Assembly (NCBI RefSeq): GCF_002706745.1
Contig: NZ_CP017702.1
Coordinates: 62,001 to 126,000 of the forward strand
Direction of reading: 5' to 3'
Length of the DNA: 64,000 nucleotides
DNA from: Companilactobacillus farciminis KCTC 3681 = DSM 20184
GTDB lineage: Bacteria; Bacillota; Bacilli; Lactobacillales; Lactobacillaceae
Part shown: positions 1 through 9,985 of the stretch, one piece after another
How the letters are laid out: each line of letters opens with the position of its first letter
How positions within the stretch are numbered: the first letter of the stretch is position 1
Made by a program: the position numbers and the translations under genes
The notes under the pieces: model-generated
Seen by the model: only the letters and a program-made list of their open reading frames with translations
Databases searched by the model: none
Told to the model about the DNA's origin: nothing

Positions 1-734
1 AATACCGAAACGTCGATCTACTATTAATAGATGACGTTCAATTTTTCGCTAAAAAAGAGGGGACTCAAGAAGAATTCTTCCATACTTTTAACGAGCTTTA
101 CGAAAATGGCAAGCAAATCGTGATGACTTCAGATCGTTTGCCTAAAGAAATCCCAGAATTGCAAGCACGTTTAGTTTCTCGATTTACTAGCGGTCTTTCA
201 GCTGATATTACAGCACCGGATCTTGAAACTAGAATTGCCATTCTGCGCAACAAAGCTAAAGCTGAACACCTAGAAATTCCAAATGACACACTATCTTACA
301 TTGCAGCGCAAGTTGACACGAATGTACGTGAACTTGAGGGTGCACTTATTCGCGTTCAAGCTTATTCGACGACTCAAAATACTGATATTACTAAATCAGT
401 CGCCGCTGATGCTTTGAGAGATTTCAAACGAACTAACGACCGCAACGGACTTTCGATCAGCAAGATTCAAAGTAAAGTTGCCAAATTTTATCACGTGACC
501 GTTCAAGATATCAAAGGTAAGAAGCGGGTAAAATCAATCGTTGTTCCACGACAAATCGCGATGTATTTATCTCGAGAACTAACTGATAAGTCTCTACCAC
601 AAATCGGAATGGAATTTGGCGGTAAAGACCACACGACAGTAATGCATTCTTGTGATAAAATATCCGAATTGCTCATTAAAGATGCTGACTTGAAACGCTC
701 AGTCAACGAACTAAAAGATGACCTCAGAAATTAA
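1..734 (+). CDS. dnaA: Chromosomal replication initiator DnaA (5' end outside window)
   Basis: This is the C-terminal half of the AAA+ initiator that binds DnaA boxes and opens oriC. The reading frame is open from base 3, so the gene runs in from the left. The Walker B stretch LLLIDDVQF lies near the start, followed by the sensor I motif (VMTSDR) and the lid region. The C-terminal DNA-binding domain IV carries the signature [12 protein letters not shown], whose DHTT residues contact the DnaA box in known structures. The stop is directly followed by DnaA boxes and dnaN, the standard Firmicute order. An internal ATG at 120 is not the real start. Confidence 0.97.
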   Translation, partial: YRNVDLLLIDDVQFFAKKEGTQEEFFHTFNELYENGKQIVMTSDRLPKEIPELQARLVSRFTSGLSADITAPDLETRIAILRNKAKAEHLEIPNDTLSYIAAQVDTNVRELEGALIRVQAYSTTQNTDITKSVAADALRDFKRTNDRNGLSISKIQSKVAKFYHVTVQDIKGKKRVKSIVVPRQIAMYLSRELTDKSLPQIGMEFGGKDHTTVMHSCDKISELLIKDADLKRSVNELKDDLRN

Positions 735-892
735 CATGTTAACAACTTTGAGTTTTTCCCACAGTTATCCACAGCTGTTAATAACATGTATTTTTCTATA
801 AGAATCAACCATCAGAAGAGTTTTCCACAGTTTTAACAGTGCCTACTACTACTTCTATCTTTATATTAATTAATTAAAAAAGGGAGTTACCT
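735..892. other. oriC, dnaA-dnaN intergenic part
   Basis: The gap between dnaA and dnaN holds a perfect DnaA box TTATCCACA at 765-773, a second match TTTTCCACA at 821-829 and a near match TTTCCCACA at 755-763, all in the same orientation. An AT-rich stretch at about 855-885 (rich in TTAATTAA) follows and could be the unwinding element. In Bacillus the unwinding site lies in this same gap. More boxes would be expected upstream of dnaA, outside the window. Confidence 0.85.
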
Positions 893-2029
893 ATGAAATT
901 TTCTATTGATCGATCAAAGTTCATTAATCAAACTAGTAACGTTCAACGAGCAATTTCGACAAAGACAACTATTCCTATTTTGACAGGAATGAAATTAGAT
1001 CTTTCGGAATCAGGCTTAACAATTACAGGAAGCAATTCAGATATTTCCATCACATCATTTATTTCGAAAGATGATAACGATAACGACTTGAAAATCGAAA
1101 GTACTGGTTCAATTGTTTTACCAGCTAGATTTTTCAATGAAATCATCAAAAAACTTCCTGGCGACAATTTTGAATTAGAAGTTTTGAACAATAATCAAAC
1201 TCTAATCAAATCTGGAGTTTCAGAATTTACAATTAACGGCTTAGATGCTGTAAATTATCCACATCTTCCCGAAGTAGAAACTGATAATCAATTAGTTTTA
1301 CCAACTGATGTTTTCAAAGAAGTTGTTAACCAAACTGTTATCGCTGTTTCAACTCAAGAAAGTCGTCCAGTTCTAACTGGTGTTAACTTCTTGATCACAA
1401 GCGAAGGCCTAACAGCAGTTGCAACTGATAGTCACCGTCTTTCACAAAGAAAGATCAACATCACTAGCGATGAAGACTACAACTTGATCATTCCTGGTAA
1501 GAGTTTGACTGAATTAGTTAGAACTATCAGCGACACAGTCAAAGAAATCTCAATGTCGATTTCAGAAAACCAAGTTTTATTCAGTTTTGACAATATTATG
1601 TTCTACTCAAGATTGCTTGATGGAAGATATCCTGAAACTGACCGCTTGATTCCTGATGAATCCAATACTCGTTTGACTTTTGATTCATCAAGTTTTCTAG
1701 CTTCAGTTGAACGTGCTTCACTTCTTTCTCATGAAAGTAGAAACAACGTTATCAAGTTAGAAATCAAGGCTGTTGATAAAAAAGCCACTCTTTACGGAAA
1801 TTCACCAGAAGTTGGTACCGTAGAAGAAGTTCTTGATTGCGAAAATATCGAAGGCGACGATTTGGAAATTTCGTTCAACCCTGATTATCTAAAGGATGCT
1901 TTAAGATCATTCGGAAGTAACACAAATATTGAAATGAGTTTTACTTCTCCATTACACCCATTTACTTTAAGACCGGTGGAAGATCGCGATAATTTCGTTC
2001 AACTTATCACCCCAGTACGAACATTTTAA
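893..2029 (+). CDS. dnaN: DNA polymerase III beta subunit (sliding clamp)
   Basis: This encodes the ring-shaped processivity clamp that tethers DNA polymerase III and other partners to DNA. The 378-residue length is normal for the three-domain clamp. The N-terminal MKFSIDRSKFINQTSNVQRAIS and the C-terminal SPLHPFTLRPV are typical of Firmicute DnaN, whose C-terminal pocket binds clamp-binding motifs. The start has a good ribosome binding site (AAAGGGAG) eight bases upstream. A terminator follows, so dnaA-dnaN is probably one unit. Confidence 0.97.
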   Translation: MKFSIDRSKFINQTSNVQRAISTKTTIPILTGMKLDLSESGLTITGSNSDISITSFISKDDNDNDLKIESTGSIVLPARFFNEIIKKLPGDNFELEVLNNNQTLIKSGVSEFTINGLDAVNYPHLPEVETDNQLVLPTDVFKEVVNQTVIAVSTQESRPVLTGVNFLITSEGLTAVATDSHRLSQRKINITSDEDYNLIIPGKSLTELVRTISDTVKEISMSISENQVLFSFDNIMFYSRLLDGRYPETDRLIPDESNTRLTFDSSSFLASVERASLLSHESRNNVIKLEIKAVDKKATLYGNSPEVGTVEEVLDCENIEGDDLEISFNPDYLKDALRSFGSNTNIEMSFTSPLHPFTLRPVEDRDNFVQLITPVRTF

Positions 2030-2043
2030 TGTGAATAACTCAA

Positions 2044-2078
2044 AATAGACTGAACTTTCGGTTTGGTCTATTTTTTTT
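2044..2078 (+). terminator. Terminator after dnaN
   Basis: A 12-bp stem (AATAGACTGAAC with GTTTGGTCTATT, two G-T pairs) closes a short TTTCG loop and is followed by a run of T. Confidence 0.85.
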
Positions 2079-2193
2079 GTTGTTTTAAATTTAAAGCCGG
2101 TATATTAGCGATTGGACTTTTTTAAAGTAATTTTAGTGGGTGGATACTCATTATTTCAAAAATTGCTCAAATCGCCTGATATTTCGTTCTAAG

Positions 2194-2222
2194 TTGTCTT
2201 TTATTGTGAAAACAACTATAAT
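2194..2222 (+). promoter_or_regulatory. Promoter for yaaA-recF-gyrB-gyrA
   Basis: TTGTCT (2194-2199) and a perfect TATAAT (2217-2222) are separated by 17 bases, 45 bases before yaaA. It is the only good sigma-A promoter I see after the dnaN terminator. Confidence 0.65.
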
Positions 2223-2267
2223 ATTGTTATGTCATTAATGGATAAATCTAATAAATAGGGTGTTACT

Positions 2268-2477
2268 ATGTCTGAAAAAATTAAGCTAGAAACTGAATTC
2301 ATTACTTTAGGTCAATTATTGAAAGATACCGGAGTCATTGCTACTGGCGGTCAAGCCAAGTGGTTTTTACGAGAAAATTCAGTATTACTTAATGGCAGTC
2401 CTGAAGATCGCCGTGGTAAAAAGTTGCGCTCTGGAGACGTCGTCGTTGTTGGTGAGCAAACTTTTGAAATTGAATAA
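2268..2477 (+). CDS. yaaA: S4-domain RNA-binding protein YaaA
   Basis: A 69-residue protein consisting of one S4 RNA-binding domain (FITLGQLLKDTGVIATGGQAK, then GSPEDRRGKKLRSGDVV). The family always sits between dnaN and recF in Firmicutes and is thought to act in ribosome or RNA metabolism. The recF ATG follows its stop codon directly with no spacing, so translation of the two is probably coupled. Confidence 0.93.
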   Translation: MSEKIKLETEFITLGQLLKDTGVIATGGQAKWFLRENSVLLNGSPEDRRGKKLRSGDVVVVGEQTFEIE

Positions 2478-3599
2478 ATGTTTGTTAAAGAATTAAAACT
2501 TCAAAATTATCGCAACTACGAATCCTTAAACGTCAATTTTTCACCCGCAATCAATGTTTTTTTGGGAGAGAATGCTCAAGGCAAGACCAATTTATTAGAG
2601 TCTATGTACTTTTTAGCTCTGACGAGAAGTCATCGGACTAGCAATGACAAGGATTTAATTAGATGGGGTAGTGATTTTGCCAGAATTTCTGGGACGGTGA
2701 TCAAAGATAATTCCAGTCGTTTGAAACTAGATTTGGTTATCAGCAAGTCAGGTAAAAAAGCGAAATTGAATAATTTAGAACAACGTAAGTTATCCAGTTA
2801 TATCGGTAATTTGAATGTTGTTCTTTTTTCGCCAGAAGACCTTTCGATTGTTAAAGGCAATCCCGGAATTCGCCGCAAGTTCATTGATATGGAATTTGGT
2901 CAAATGTCTGCGCAATATTTGAAGACAATGAGCCAATTCAAAGCTGTTTTAAAGCAAAGAAATGCTTATTTAAAAAAACTTCAGCATCATCAAGCAAACG
3001 ATATGATTTATTTAGACGTCTTGTCGGATCAATTTTCGGCTTACTGTGCTGAAGTTATTTTTTCGCGTTTACAATTTTTGCAAAAACTGCAAGACCATAT
3101 TGAAAAGATTCATGCAAACATAACTGAAGATAATGAAAAACTCAAAATTGTTTACAATACCTTTTTCAATACAGACGGGAAAACTCTTGAAAATATATAT
3201 GATGTTTTCAAAGATAATTTCAAACAAAACTATCAAAAAGAAATCAAACGCGGCGTGACCTTATTTGGGCCACATCGTGACGATATTAAATTCTTAGTCA
3301 ATGAGAAGAATGTCCAAGATTTCGGTTCTCAAGGTCAGCAACGTTCAGTTGCGTTGAGTTTGAAACTAGCCGAAGTCGAGTTAATCAAAGATCAGGTAGG
3401 AGATTATCCGATTTTGTTATTGGATGATGTTCTATCGGAACTAGATCATAAGAGACAGACGCATTTGTTGTCGTCAATTAAAGAAGGTATTCAAACCTTC
3501 ATTACAACGACTTCAATTGACGATGTCGATCCAGAATTAGTTAAAAATCCTAATATTTTAAATATTAATAATGGCAAAGTTCAACAGGAGGAGATTTAA
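2478..3599 (+). CDS. recF: DNA replication and repair protein RecF
   Basis: This is the SMC-like ATPase that helps load RecA at gapped DNA. Walker [10 protein letters not shown] is near residue 30. The ABC signature [18 protein letters not shown] and Walker [14 protein letters not shown] are in the C-terminal third. The 373-residue length is normal. The stop codon overlaps the gyrB start by one base (TAATG), which suggests translational coupling. Confidence 0.96.
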   Translation: MFVKELKLQNYRNYESLNVNFSPAINVFLGENAQGKTNLLESMYFLALTRSHRTSNDKDLIRWGSDFARISGTVIKDNSSRLKLDLVISKSGKKAKLNNLEQRKLSSYIGNLNVVLFSPEDLSIVKGNPGIRRKFIDMEFGQMSAQYLKTMSQFKAVLKQRNAYLKKLQHHQANDMIYLDVLSDQFSAYCAEVIFSRLQFLQKLQDHIEKIHANITEDNEKLKIVYNTFFNTDGKTLENIYDVFKDNFKQNYQKEIKRGVTLFGPHRDDIKFLVNEKNVQDFGSQGQQRSVALSLKLAEVELIKDQVGDYPILLLDDVLSELDHKRQTHLLSSIKEGIQTFITTTSIDDVDPELVKNPNILNINNGKVQQEEI

Positions 3600-5548
3600 T
3601 GGCTGAAGACAGAAAAGCTGAGCTAGAAAAAAGAGAAGAACAAGTCGAAGAATACGACGCGAGTCAAATTCAAGTTCTTGAAGGACTAGAGGCTGTTCGT
3701 AAACGTCCCGGTATGTATATTGGGTCGACTAGTAAACAAGGTTTACACCATCTTGTTTGGGAAATTATTGATAATGGTATTGATGAAGCTTTAGCTGGTT
3801 TTGCTACAAAAATCGAAGTAACTGTTGAACCAGATAATTCCATTACCGTAACCGATGATGGTCGTGGTATTCCTGTCGATATTCAAAAGAAGACAGGTAA
3901 GCCTGCTCTAGAAACTGTTTATACTATCTTGCATGCCGGTGGTAAATTCGGCGGTGGCGGATACAAGGTTTCTGGTGGTTTGCACGGTGTTGGTGCCTCT
4001 GTAGTTAATGCGTTGAGTAGTGAACTAGATGTTCAAGTTGTCCGTGGCGGCAAACGTTATGGAATCGACTTTGAACGTGGAAAAGTTAAACATTCAATGC
4101 ACGTTTTAGGAGACGCTGGTGAATTTGAACATGGAACTCGTGTTCATTTCGTACCCGATCCAGATATCTTTACGGAAACAACTGTTTACGATGACAAAGT
4201 TTTAACAACTAGAATTCGTGAATTGGCTTTCTTAAATAAGGGATTGAAACTTACATTTACAGATAAAAGAGCCGATACAGCTGAAAAATTAGTTTTCCAC
4301 TATGAGGGTGGAATTAGAAGCTACGTTGAATATTTGGACAAGGAAAAAGACGTTCTATTCGACCAACCAATCTATCTTGAAGGTGTTCAAGACGGAATCA
4401 CAGTCGAAGTTTCCTTGCAATATACTGACGAGTTCCATACTAATTTGATGACTTTCGCTAATAACATCCACACTTATGAAGGTGGTACTCACGAAGTTGG
4501 TTTCAAGACAGCTTTGACTCGTGTTATTAACGATTACGCTCACAAAAATAAACTATTAAAAGACACTGAAAAATTGTCCGGTGAAGATGTTCGTGAAGGA
4601 ATGACTGCCGTTGTTTCTATCAAGCACCCAGACCCACAATTTGAAGGTCAAACTAAGACAAAATTAGGAAATTCTGATGCTAGAACTATCACTGATCGTC
4701 TCTTCAGTGAACATTTCTCTAAGTTCTTGATGGAAAATCCTGACGTTGCTAAGAAGATTGTTGAAAAAGGTTCACTTGCTACCAAAGCTCGTTTAGCTGC
4801 TAAGAGAGCTCGTGAAGTAACTAGAAAACAAAATGGTCTAGAAATCAGTAATCTTCCTGGTAAATTGGCTGATAACTCAAGTAAAGATCCAGAAATTTCT
4901 GAATTATTCATCGTCGAGGGTGATTCTGCCGGTGGTTCTGCTAAGACTGGTCGTTCCCGTTTGACTCAAGCTATTTTGCCAATCAGAGGTAAGATTTTGA
5001 ACGTTGAAAAAGCCTCAATGGACAAGATTTTGGCTAACGAAGAAATCAGAACCCTCTTTACAGCTATGGGTACTGGTTTTGGAGAAGACTTCGATATTTC
5101 TAAAGCTAGATATCACAAAGTTATCATCATGACCGATGCCGATGTCGATGGTGCGCATATTAGAACCTTGTTGTTGACATTGCTTTACAGATACATGCGT
5201 CCGGTCGTTGATGCAGGATATGTTTATATCGCCAAGCCACCTTTGTATCAAGTTCGTCAAGGTAAGATGATGAGATACTTTGATACTGATAAAGAAAAAG
5301 ATGACTTCGTTGAACAATTGCCACCAAAGCCAGAACCAAAGATCCAACGTTACAAGGGTCTTGGTGAAATGGATGCGGATCAATTGTGGGAAACAACTAT
5401 GGACCCAGAAAAGAGAAGATTGGACCGTGTTAACTTGGATGATGCAATTGAAGCTAACAAGATTTTCTCAATGTTGATGGGTGATAAAGTTGAACCTAGA
5501 AGAGAATTCATTGAAGCAAATGCACGTTATGCAGAAGTAGATTATTAA
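3599..5548 (+). CDS. gyrB: DNA gyrase subunit B
   Basis: ATPase subunit of gyrase, which introduces negative supercoils. The N-terminal GHKL ATPase has the usual [10 protein letters not shown] and the Asn-containing [10 protein letters not shown], plus DDGRGIPV and the G-rich lid [14 protein letters not shown]. The TOPRIM domain begins at [14 protein letters not shown] and contains the acidic [11 protein letters not shown]. The ribosome binding site AGGAGG lies at the end of recF. Length (649 residues) is typical of Gram-positive GyrB. gyrA follows after 16 bases. Confidence 0.98.
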   Translation: MAEDRKAELEKREEQVEEYDASQIQVLEGLEAVRKRPGMYIGSTSKQGLHHLVWEIIDNGIDEALAGFATKIEVTVEPDNSITVTDDGRGIPVDIQKKTGKPALETVYTILHAGGKFGGGGYKVSGGLHGVGASVVNALSSELDVQVVRGGKRYGIDFERGKVKHSMHVLGDAGEFEHGTRVHFVPDPDIFTETTVYDDKVLTTRIRELAFLNKGLKLTFTDKRADTAEKLVFHYEGGIRSYVEYLDKEKDVLFDQPIYLEGVQDGITVEVSLQYTDEFHTNLMTFANNIHTYEGGTHEVGFKTALTRVINDYAHKNKLLKDTEKLSGEDVREGMTAVVSIKHPDPQFEGQTKTKLGNSDARTITDRLFSEHFSKFLMENPDVAKKIVEKGSLATKARLAAKRAREVTRKQNGLEISNLPGKLADNSSKDPEISELFIVEGDSAGGSAKTGRSRLTQAILPIRGKILNVEKASMDKILANEEIRTLFTAMGTGFGEDFDISKARYHKVIIMTDADVDGAHIRTLLLTLLYRYMRPVVDAGYVYIAKPPLYQVRQGKMMRYFDTDKEKDDFVEQLPPKPEPKIQRYKGLGEMDADQLWETTMDPEKRRLDRVNLDDAIEANKIFSMLMGDKVEPRREFIEANARYAEVDY

Positions 5549-5564
5549 GGAGGATGGCAATTTA

Positions 5565-8057
5565 ATGGCAGATCATAGAATAGAAAATGTTAACTTGACA
5601 GAAGTCATGAAGAATTCCTTCGTTGACTACGCTGCTAGTGTTATTGTGTCACGTGCGCTACCAGACGTTCGTGATGGCCTCAAACCAGTTCATCGTCGTA
5701 TCCTTTATGGTATGAATGAATTAGGTGTTACACCTGATAAACCATACAAGAAGAGTGCTCGTTTCGTTGGTGACATTATGGGTAAGTATCACCCCCATGG
5801 TGACTCCGCTATTTATGAATCAATGGTTAGAATGGCGCAGGATTTCAGTTACCGTTATCCATTAGTTGATGGACACGGAAACTTTGGTTCAATCGATGGT
5901 GATCCACCTGCTGCTATGCGTTATACCGAAGCTAGAATGAGTAAGATGGCAGTGGAAATGTTGCGTGATATCAACAAAGATACTGTTGACCTTATTCCTA
6001 ACTACGATGGTGAAGAAAAAGAACCGACTGTTTTGCCAGCTAGATTCCCTAATCTTTTGGTTAACGGAGCTACCGGTATCGCTGTTGGTATGACAACTAA
6101 TATTCCATCACACAACTTAAAAGAAGTTATCGATGCTTTGCACATTTTGATGAGAAACAAAGATGCAACAGTCGCTGACTTGATGAAAGCAATTCCCGGA
6201 CCAGATTTCCCAACTGGTGGTATCATCATGGGTCGTTCTGGTATCAGAAAAGCTTATGAACATGGTCGTGGAACAATTATCTTGCGTGCCAAAGTTGACG
6301 TTGTAACGAAGAAGAGTGGCGCTGAACAAATCATCGTTACTGAACTTCCATATATGGTCAATAAAGCTAAGTTGGTTGAAAGAATCGCTGATTTAGCACG
6401 TGAAAAGAAGATTGAAGGAATTACTGATCTAAACGATGAATCCGATCGTGAAGGTATGCGTATCGTTATCGACCTTCGCCGTGATATGAGTGCTTCAGTT
6501 GTTTTGAACAATCTTTATAAATTGACGCAACTTCAAATTTCTTATGGTATCAACATGGTTGCTATCGTTGGTAAGACACCTAAAGTCTTCTCACTAAAAG
6601 GCGTTTTGGTTGAATACTTGAAGCACCAAGAAGTTGTTATCAGAAGAAGAACTGAATATGAATTAAGACGTGCTCAAGCTCGGGCTCACATTCTTGAAGG
6701 ATTGAGAATTGCTTTGGATCACATTGATGAAATCATCAAGATCATCCGTGGCTCTCAAACCTCAGCTGTAGCTAAGCAAACTTTGATGGACAAGTTCAAG
6801 TTATCTGACAAACAATCACAAGCTATCCTAGATATGCGTTTGGTTCGTTTGACAGGTTTGGAACGTGACAAAGTTGAAGCCGAATACCAAGATTTGTTAG
6901 TAAAAATTGCTGACTACAAAGATATTTTGGCTACACCTGAACGTGTTGATAAAATCATCTACGACGAATTGCTTGAAATTCAAGAAAAATTCGGGGATGA
7001 CAGAAGAACTGAAATCCGTGCTAGTGAAGTTGCCAACATCGAAGATGAAGATTTGATTGAAGAAGAAAACATCTTGGTTGTTTTGACACACAATGGCTAC
7101 ATCAAACGTTTGTCAGCGGATGAATTCCGTGTTCAAAATCGTGGTGGCCGTGGTGTTCAAGGAATGGGTGTGCATGATGATGATTTCATTGAACAAATGA
7201 TTTACACATCAACTCATGACCGTCTCTTGTTCTTCACTAATGCTGGTAAGGTTTACCGTATCAAAGGTTACGAAGTTCCTGAATATGGACGGACAGCCAA
7301 AGGTATTCCAGTTATCAACTTGTTGAATATCGAAAAAGGCGAGAAGATTCAAACCGTCATCAATGTCGATAAAGATGTTGATCCAGAGAAGTCCTTCTTG
7401 TTCTTCGTTACTAAGCAAGGAACTGTTAAACGTACACCAGTAACTGATTTCGCTAATATTAGACATTCTGGTCTTCGTGCCATTACTCTAAAGGACGAGG
7501 ATGAGTTAACTAATGTCTTCTTAACTAATGGTGAAAAAGTTATCGTTATTGGTACTCACAAGGGTTATGCCGTGACATTCAAGGAAAGCGATGTTCGTCC
7601 AATGGGAAGAACTGCTGCTGGTGTTCGTGGTATTAAACTGCGTGACGAAGATTACGTTATTGGTTCATCGATTGCTGAAACTGGTCAAGAAGTGCTAACT
7701 ATTTCCGAAAAAGGTTATGGTAAGAGAACTTCAGTTGAAGAATATCCAGTTAAAGGTCGTGGTGGTAAAGGTATCAAGACCGCCAACGTTACCGAAAAGA
7801 ATGGTCCAATTGCTGGATTGATGGTCGTCAATGGTGATGAAGATATCATGTTGATCACGGATAAAGGTGTTATGATTCGTTTTGATGTTCAAAGCGTTTC
7901 ACAAACTGGACGTGCAACTTTAGGTGTCAGATTGATTAAAGTTGACGATGATTCAATCGTTTCAACAATGACTAAGATTGCTGAAGATGAGTCAGAATCA
8001 AGCGATGAAGATTCAACTGAATCAACAGATGAAACTACTGAAAACAAAGAAGATTAA
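5565..8057 (+). CDS. gyrA: DNA gyrase subunit A
   Basis: Breakage-reunion subunit of gyrase. The quinolone-resistance region reads [17 protein letters not shown], with the serine and glutamate positions in the wild-type state. The catalytic tyrosine lies in [10 protein letters not shown]. The C-terminal pinwheel contains the GyrA box variant [12 protein letters not shown]. The tail is a Ser/Glu/Asp-rich acidic stretch of about 30 residues, as in many lactobacilli. An AGGAGG site precedes the ATG. A strong terminator closes the operon. Confidence 0.98.
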   Translation: MADHRIENVNLTEVMKNSFVDYAASVIVSRALPDVRDGLKPVHRRILYGMNELGVTPDKPYKKSARFVGDIMGKYHPHGDSAIYESMVRMAQDFSYRYPLVDGHGNFGSIDGDPPAAMRYTEARMSKMAVEMLRDINKDTVDLIPNYDGEEKEPTVLPARFPNLLVNGATGIAVGMTTNIPSHNLKEVIDALHILMRNKDATVADLMKAIPGPDFPTGGIIMGRSGIRKAYEHGRGTIILRAKVDVVTKKSGAEQIIVTELPYMVNKAKLVERIADLAREKKIEGITDLNDESDREGMRIVIDLRRDMSASVVLNNLYKLTQLQISYGINMVAIVGKTPKVFSLKGVLVEYLKHQEVVIRRRTEYELRRAQARAHILEGLRIALDHIDEIIKIIRGSQTSAVAKQTLMDKFKLSDKQSQAILDMRLVRLTGLERDKVEAEYQDLLVKIADYKDILATPERVDKIIYDELLEIQEKFGDDRRTEIRASEVANIEDEDLIEEENILVVLTHNGYIKRLSADEFRVQNRGGRGVQGMGVHDDDFIEQMIYTSTHDRLLFFTNAGKVYRIKGYEVPEYGRTAKGIPVINLLNIEKGEKIQTVINVDKDVDPEKSFLFFVTKQGTVKRTPVTDFANIRHSGLRAITLKDEDELTNVFLTNGEKVIVIGTHKGYAVTFKESDVRPMGRTAAGVRGIKLRDEDYVIGSSIAETGQEVLTISEKGYGKRTSVEEYPVKGRGGKGIKTANVTEKNGPIAGLMVVNGDEDIMLITDKGVMIRFDVQSVSQTGRATLGVRLIKVDDDSIVSTMTKIAEDESESSDEDSTESTDETTENKED

Positions 8058-8062
8058 AAAAT

Positions 8063-8129
8063 AATCGTTTCTGCGTAATTTGATTATGTATCCAAATAGG
8101 GATGCGTGTCAGGCAGAAACGATTTTTTT
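8063..8129 (+). terminator. Terminator after gyrA
   Basis: AATCGTTTCTGC (8063-8074) pairs perfectly with GCAGAAACGATT (8113-8124) around a 38-base loop, followed by a T run. Confidence 0.8.
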
Positions 8130-8146
8130 GTTTTTAGTTCTAGTAA

Positions 8147-8175
8147 TTGGAGAAAGTTTATGATAAACTTATACT
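8147..8175 (+). promoter_or_regulatory. Promoter for rpsF-ssb-rpsR
   Basis: TTGGAG (8147-8152) and TATACT (8170-8175) are spaced by 17 bases. They lie about 80 bases before rpsF, leaving a leader that contains a small hairpin around 8209-8232. In other bacteria this leader binds the S6:S18 complex; I could not confirm that motif here. Confidence 0.6.
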
Positions 8176-8258
8176 TCGTGAGTATAAAATGTAGTTAATT
8201 TATGCTCCTTGTTCTTTCGAAAAGAGAGAACCATTAGACCATAAGGAGGTGTACAGTC

Positions 8259-8555
8259 ATGGCTGAAGCACATTACGAAATCACATATATCATTAAACCT
8301 GATATGGAAGAAGACGCAAAGAAGGCATTGATCGAACGTTTCGACAAGATTCTTGCTGACAACGGCGCCAAAGTAATCGACTCAAAAGACTGGGAAAAGA
8401 AACGTTTAGCATACGAAATTGCTAATTATAAAGAAGGTATCTACCACATTATTAACGCAGATGCTGAAAACGATGAAGCAATTAACGAATTCGACCGTCT
8501 TTCAAAGATTGAAGATAACATTCTTCGTCACATGATCGTTAGACGCGAAGACTAA
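8259..8555 (+). CDS. rpsF: 30S ribosomal protein bS6
   Basis: Small-subunit protein that binds 16S rRNA together with bS18. The 98-residue product shows the family patterns [30 protein letters not shown] and the C-terminal [14 protein letters not shown]. An AAGGAGGTG site lies ahead of the ATG. The rpsF-ssb-rpsR order is conserved, and the gap to ssb carries a parS site. Confidence 0.97.
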   Translation: MAEAHYEITYIIKPDMEEDAKKALIERFDKILADNGAKVIDSKDWEKKRLAYEIANYKEGIYHIINADAENDEAINEFDRLSKIEDNILRHMIVRRED

Positions 8556-8558
8556 TCT

Positions 8559-8574
8559 TGTTTCACGTGAAACA
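8559..8574. other. parS centromere site
   Basis: The 16-base perfect palindrome TGTTTCACGTGAAACA matches the ParB/Spo0J binding consensus TGTTNCACGTGAAACA exactly. It lies between the rpsF stop and the ssb ribosome binding site, about 8 kb from oriC. In Firmicutes, parS sites cluster near the origin and load ParB and SMC. Confidence 0.93.
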
Positions 8575-8592
8575 ATTTAAGGAGGCAGATAA

Positions 8593-9174
8593 ATGATTAA
8601 TCGAGTAGTTTTAGTTGGACGCCTGACACGTGATCCTGAATTAAGATACACTGCTAATGGAGCAGCGGTTGCCAGTTTTACAGTTGCTGTAAACAGACAA
8701 TTTACTAATTCTCAAGGTGAACGTGAAGCCGATTTTATCAATTGTGTCATTTGGAGAAAAGCTGCCGAGAATTTTTCTAATTTCACTAACAAAGGTTCTC
8801 TTGTAGGTATTGATGGACGTCTTCAAACACGTAACTATGAAAACCAACAAGGACAACGAGTATATGTAACAGAAGTAGTTGTAGAAAACTTCTCCTTGTT
8901 AGAATCTCGTGCCGAAAGTGAAAAGAGAAATTCCGGTGCTGGTTCCAATCAAGCACCTAGCTATAATAACAACAACAATCAATCAAGTCAGTCTCCATTT
9001 GGAAATAATAATAACAACAATTATGGAAATAACGCTGGCAACGGCAATTTCGATAATAGTAACAACAATTCTAATAACAATAATCAATCTAACAATTCTA
9101 ACAATAATAATGGCGATCCTTTTGCTAACAACAGCAAGCCGATTGACATTTCTGATGATGATTTACCATTTTAA
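8593..9174 (+). CDS. ssb: Single-stranded DNA-binding protein SSB
   Basis: The OB-fold domain (about residues 1-108) opens with [20 protein letters not shown] and contains the typical [14 protein letters not shown]. The C-terminal tip DDDLPF is the partner-docking acidic tail. Between them lies a linker of about 70 residues made mostly of Asn with some Ser, Gln and Gly, much more Asn-rich than in Bacillus. The ssb-rpsR linkage and the AAGGAGG site support the start. Confidence 0.97.
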   Translation: MINRVVLVGRLTRDPELRYTANGAAVASFTVAVNRQFTNSQGEREADFINCVIWRKAAENFSNFTNKGSLVGIDGRLQTRNYENQQGQRVYVTEVVVENFSLLESRAESEKRNSGAGSNQAPSYNNNNNQSSQSPFGNNNNNNYGNNAGNGNFDNSNNNSNNNNQSNNSNNNNGDPFANNSKPIDISDDDLPF

Positions 9175-9195
9175 TATAGAAGGGAGCAATCTATA

Positions 9196-9432
9196 ATGGC
9201 CCAACAAAGAAGAGGCGGACGTAGAAGACGTAAAGTTGACTTCATCGCTGCTAACCATATCGAATACATCGATTATAAAGATACAGAATTACTTAAGAGA
9301 TTTATCTCAGAACGTGGTAAGATTTTGCCAAGACGTGTTACAGGTACAAGTGCTAAGAACCAACGTAAGCTTACTGTAGCTATCAAGAGAGCAAGAATCA
9401 TGGCTCTATTACCATTCGTTGCTGAAGACTAA
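9196..9432 (+). CDS. rpsR: 30S ribosomal protein bS18
   Basis: A 78-residue, basic ribosomal protein that pairs with bS6 on the 30S platform. The diagnostic segments are [48 protein letters not shown] and the ending [11 protein letters not shown]. It starts 21 bases after ssb with an AGAAGGGAG ribosome binding site. It is the last gene of the unit and is followed by a terminator. Confidence 0.97.
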   Translation: MAQQRRGGRRRRKVDFIAANHIEYIDYKDTELLKRFISERGKILPRRVTGTSAKNQRKLTVAIKRARIMALLPFVAED

Positions 9433-9450
9433 TTCTTCGCAGTTAATTAA

Positions 9451-9478
9451 AGATCACTTTGATGGTGGTCTTTTTTTT
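9451..9478 (+). terminator. Terminator after rpsR
   Basis: AGATCAC pairs with GTGGTCT (one G-T pair) and is followed by eight T. Confidence 0.85.
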
Positions 9479-9541
9479 ATGCGCTCTTTGCGGCTTTGCC
9501 GCTTAGAACGCATTATGCAAGCGACCAAAGGTCATCTTGCA
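9479..9541. repeat. Two adjacent GC-richer hairpins (REP-like candidate)
   Basis: Directly after the rpsR terminator, 9479-9512 forms a stem containing GCGGC/GCCGC and outer ATGCG/CGCAT arms, and 9517-9540 forms a second one (GCAAG/CTTGC outside, GACC/GGTC inside, AAA loop). Both have AAA/TTT-type small loops and are richer in GC than the surroundings. No T run follows, so they are not simple terminators. The rest of the 9433-9754 gap holds only the promoter of the next gene. Confidence 0.45.
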
Positions 9542-9662
9542 GATCAATTTATAAATACGATAGGCATCATGTTAGAAAGAGAATAATCTCAATCTAAAAT
9601 GGTGTCTTTTCTATCCCCAAAATAATTATCAGTTATCGCCAATGATACCGCTTACCAAAATA

Positions 9663-9704
9663 TGTCACATATATTTGACAAAACAAATAATCAAATTGTA
9701 TACT
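9663..9704 (+). promoter_or_regulatory. Promoter and possible operator of the XRE regulator
   Basis: A perfect TTGACA (9675-9680) and TATACT (9699-9704) are spaced by 18 bases. TGTCA at 9663-9667 and TGACA at 9676-9680 form an inverted repeat over the -35 box, and a further TGACA lies at 9723-9727. This arrangement suggests autoregulation by the downstream HTH protein. Confidence 0.6.
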
Positions 9705-9754
9705 ATAAATGTAAAATATATATGACATTTTTTTGAAAGAAAAAAGGTGTAGTT

Positions 9755-9955
9755 ATGAATCACGTTCGTGAATATCGTCGTGCCAAGAAGTTATCGCAAA
9801 TGGCACTGGCGGAAAAAGTCGGTGTAGCTCGTCAGACAATCAATCTGATTGAGAATGATAAATACAACCCATCATTAGATTTATGTTTGAAATTAGCCTG
9901 GGTGTTGGATACAGACTTAAATACGTTGTTTTGGAGAGATAAAGAGGAAAGTTAA
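9755..9955 (+). CDS. Small XRE-family (Cro/CI-type) transcriptional regulator
   Basis: The 66-residue product is a single helix-turn-helix domain (LSQMALAEKVGVARQTINLIENDKYNPSLDLCLKLA), close to the YozG/YgzD type that is commonly encoded beside a small membrane protein. The GGTG-containing site AAAAAGGTG precedes the ATG. The next gene encodes a membrane protein about 30 bases downstream, so the two probably form a regulator-target pair. The promoter contains repeated TGACA motifs that it may bind. Confidence 0.88.
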   Translation: MNHVREYRRAKKLSQMALAEKVGVARQTINLIENDKYNPSLDLCLKLAWVLDTDLNTLFWRDKEES

Positions 9956-9985
9956 AGTATACCTAAAATTAAGGGGATGGAACGC

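Noticed and set aside
4355..5477. Several open frames antisense or out of frame in gyrB
   Set aside because: They are shadows of a highly conserved coding sequence and have no start signals or family resemblance.
8920..9196. Alternative 95-codon frame overlapping the ssb linker
   Set aside because: It is an Ile/Thr-rich by-product of Asn codon repeats read in another frame.
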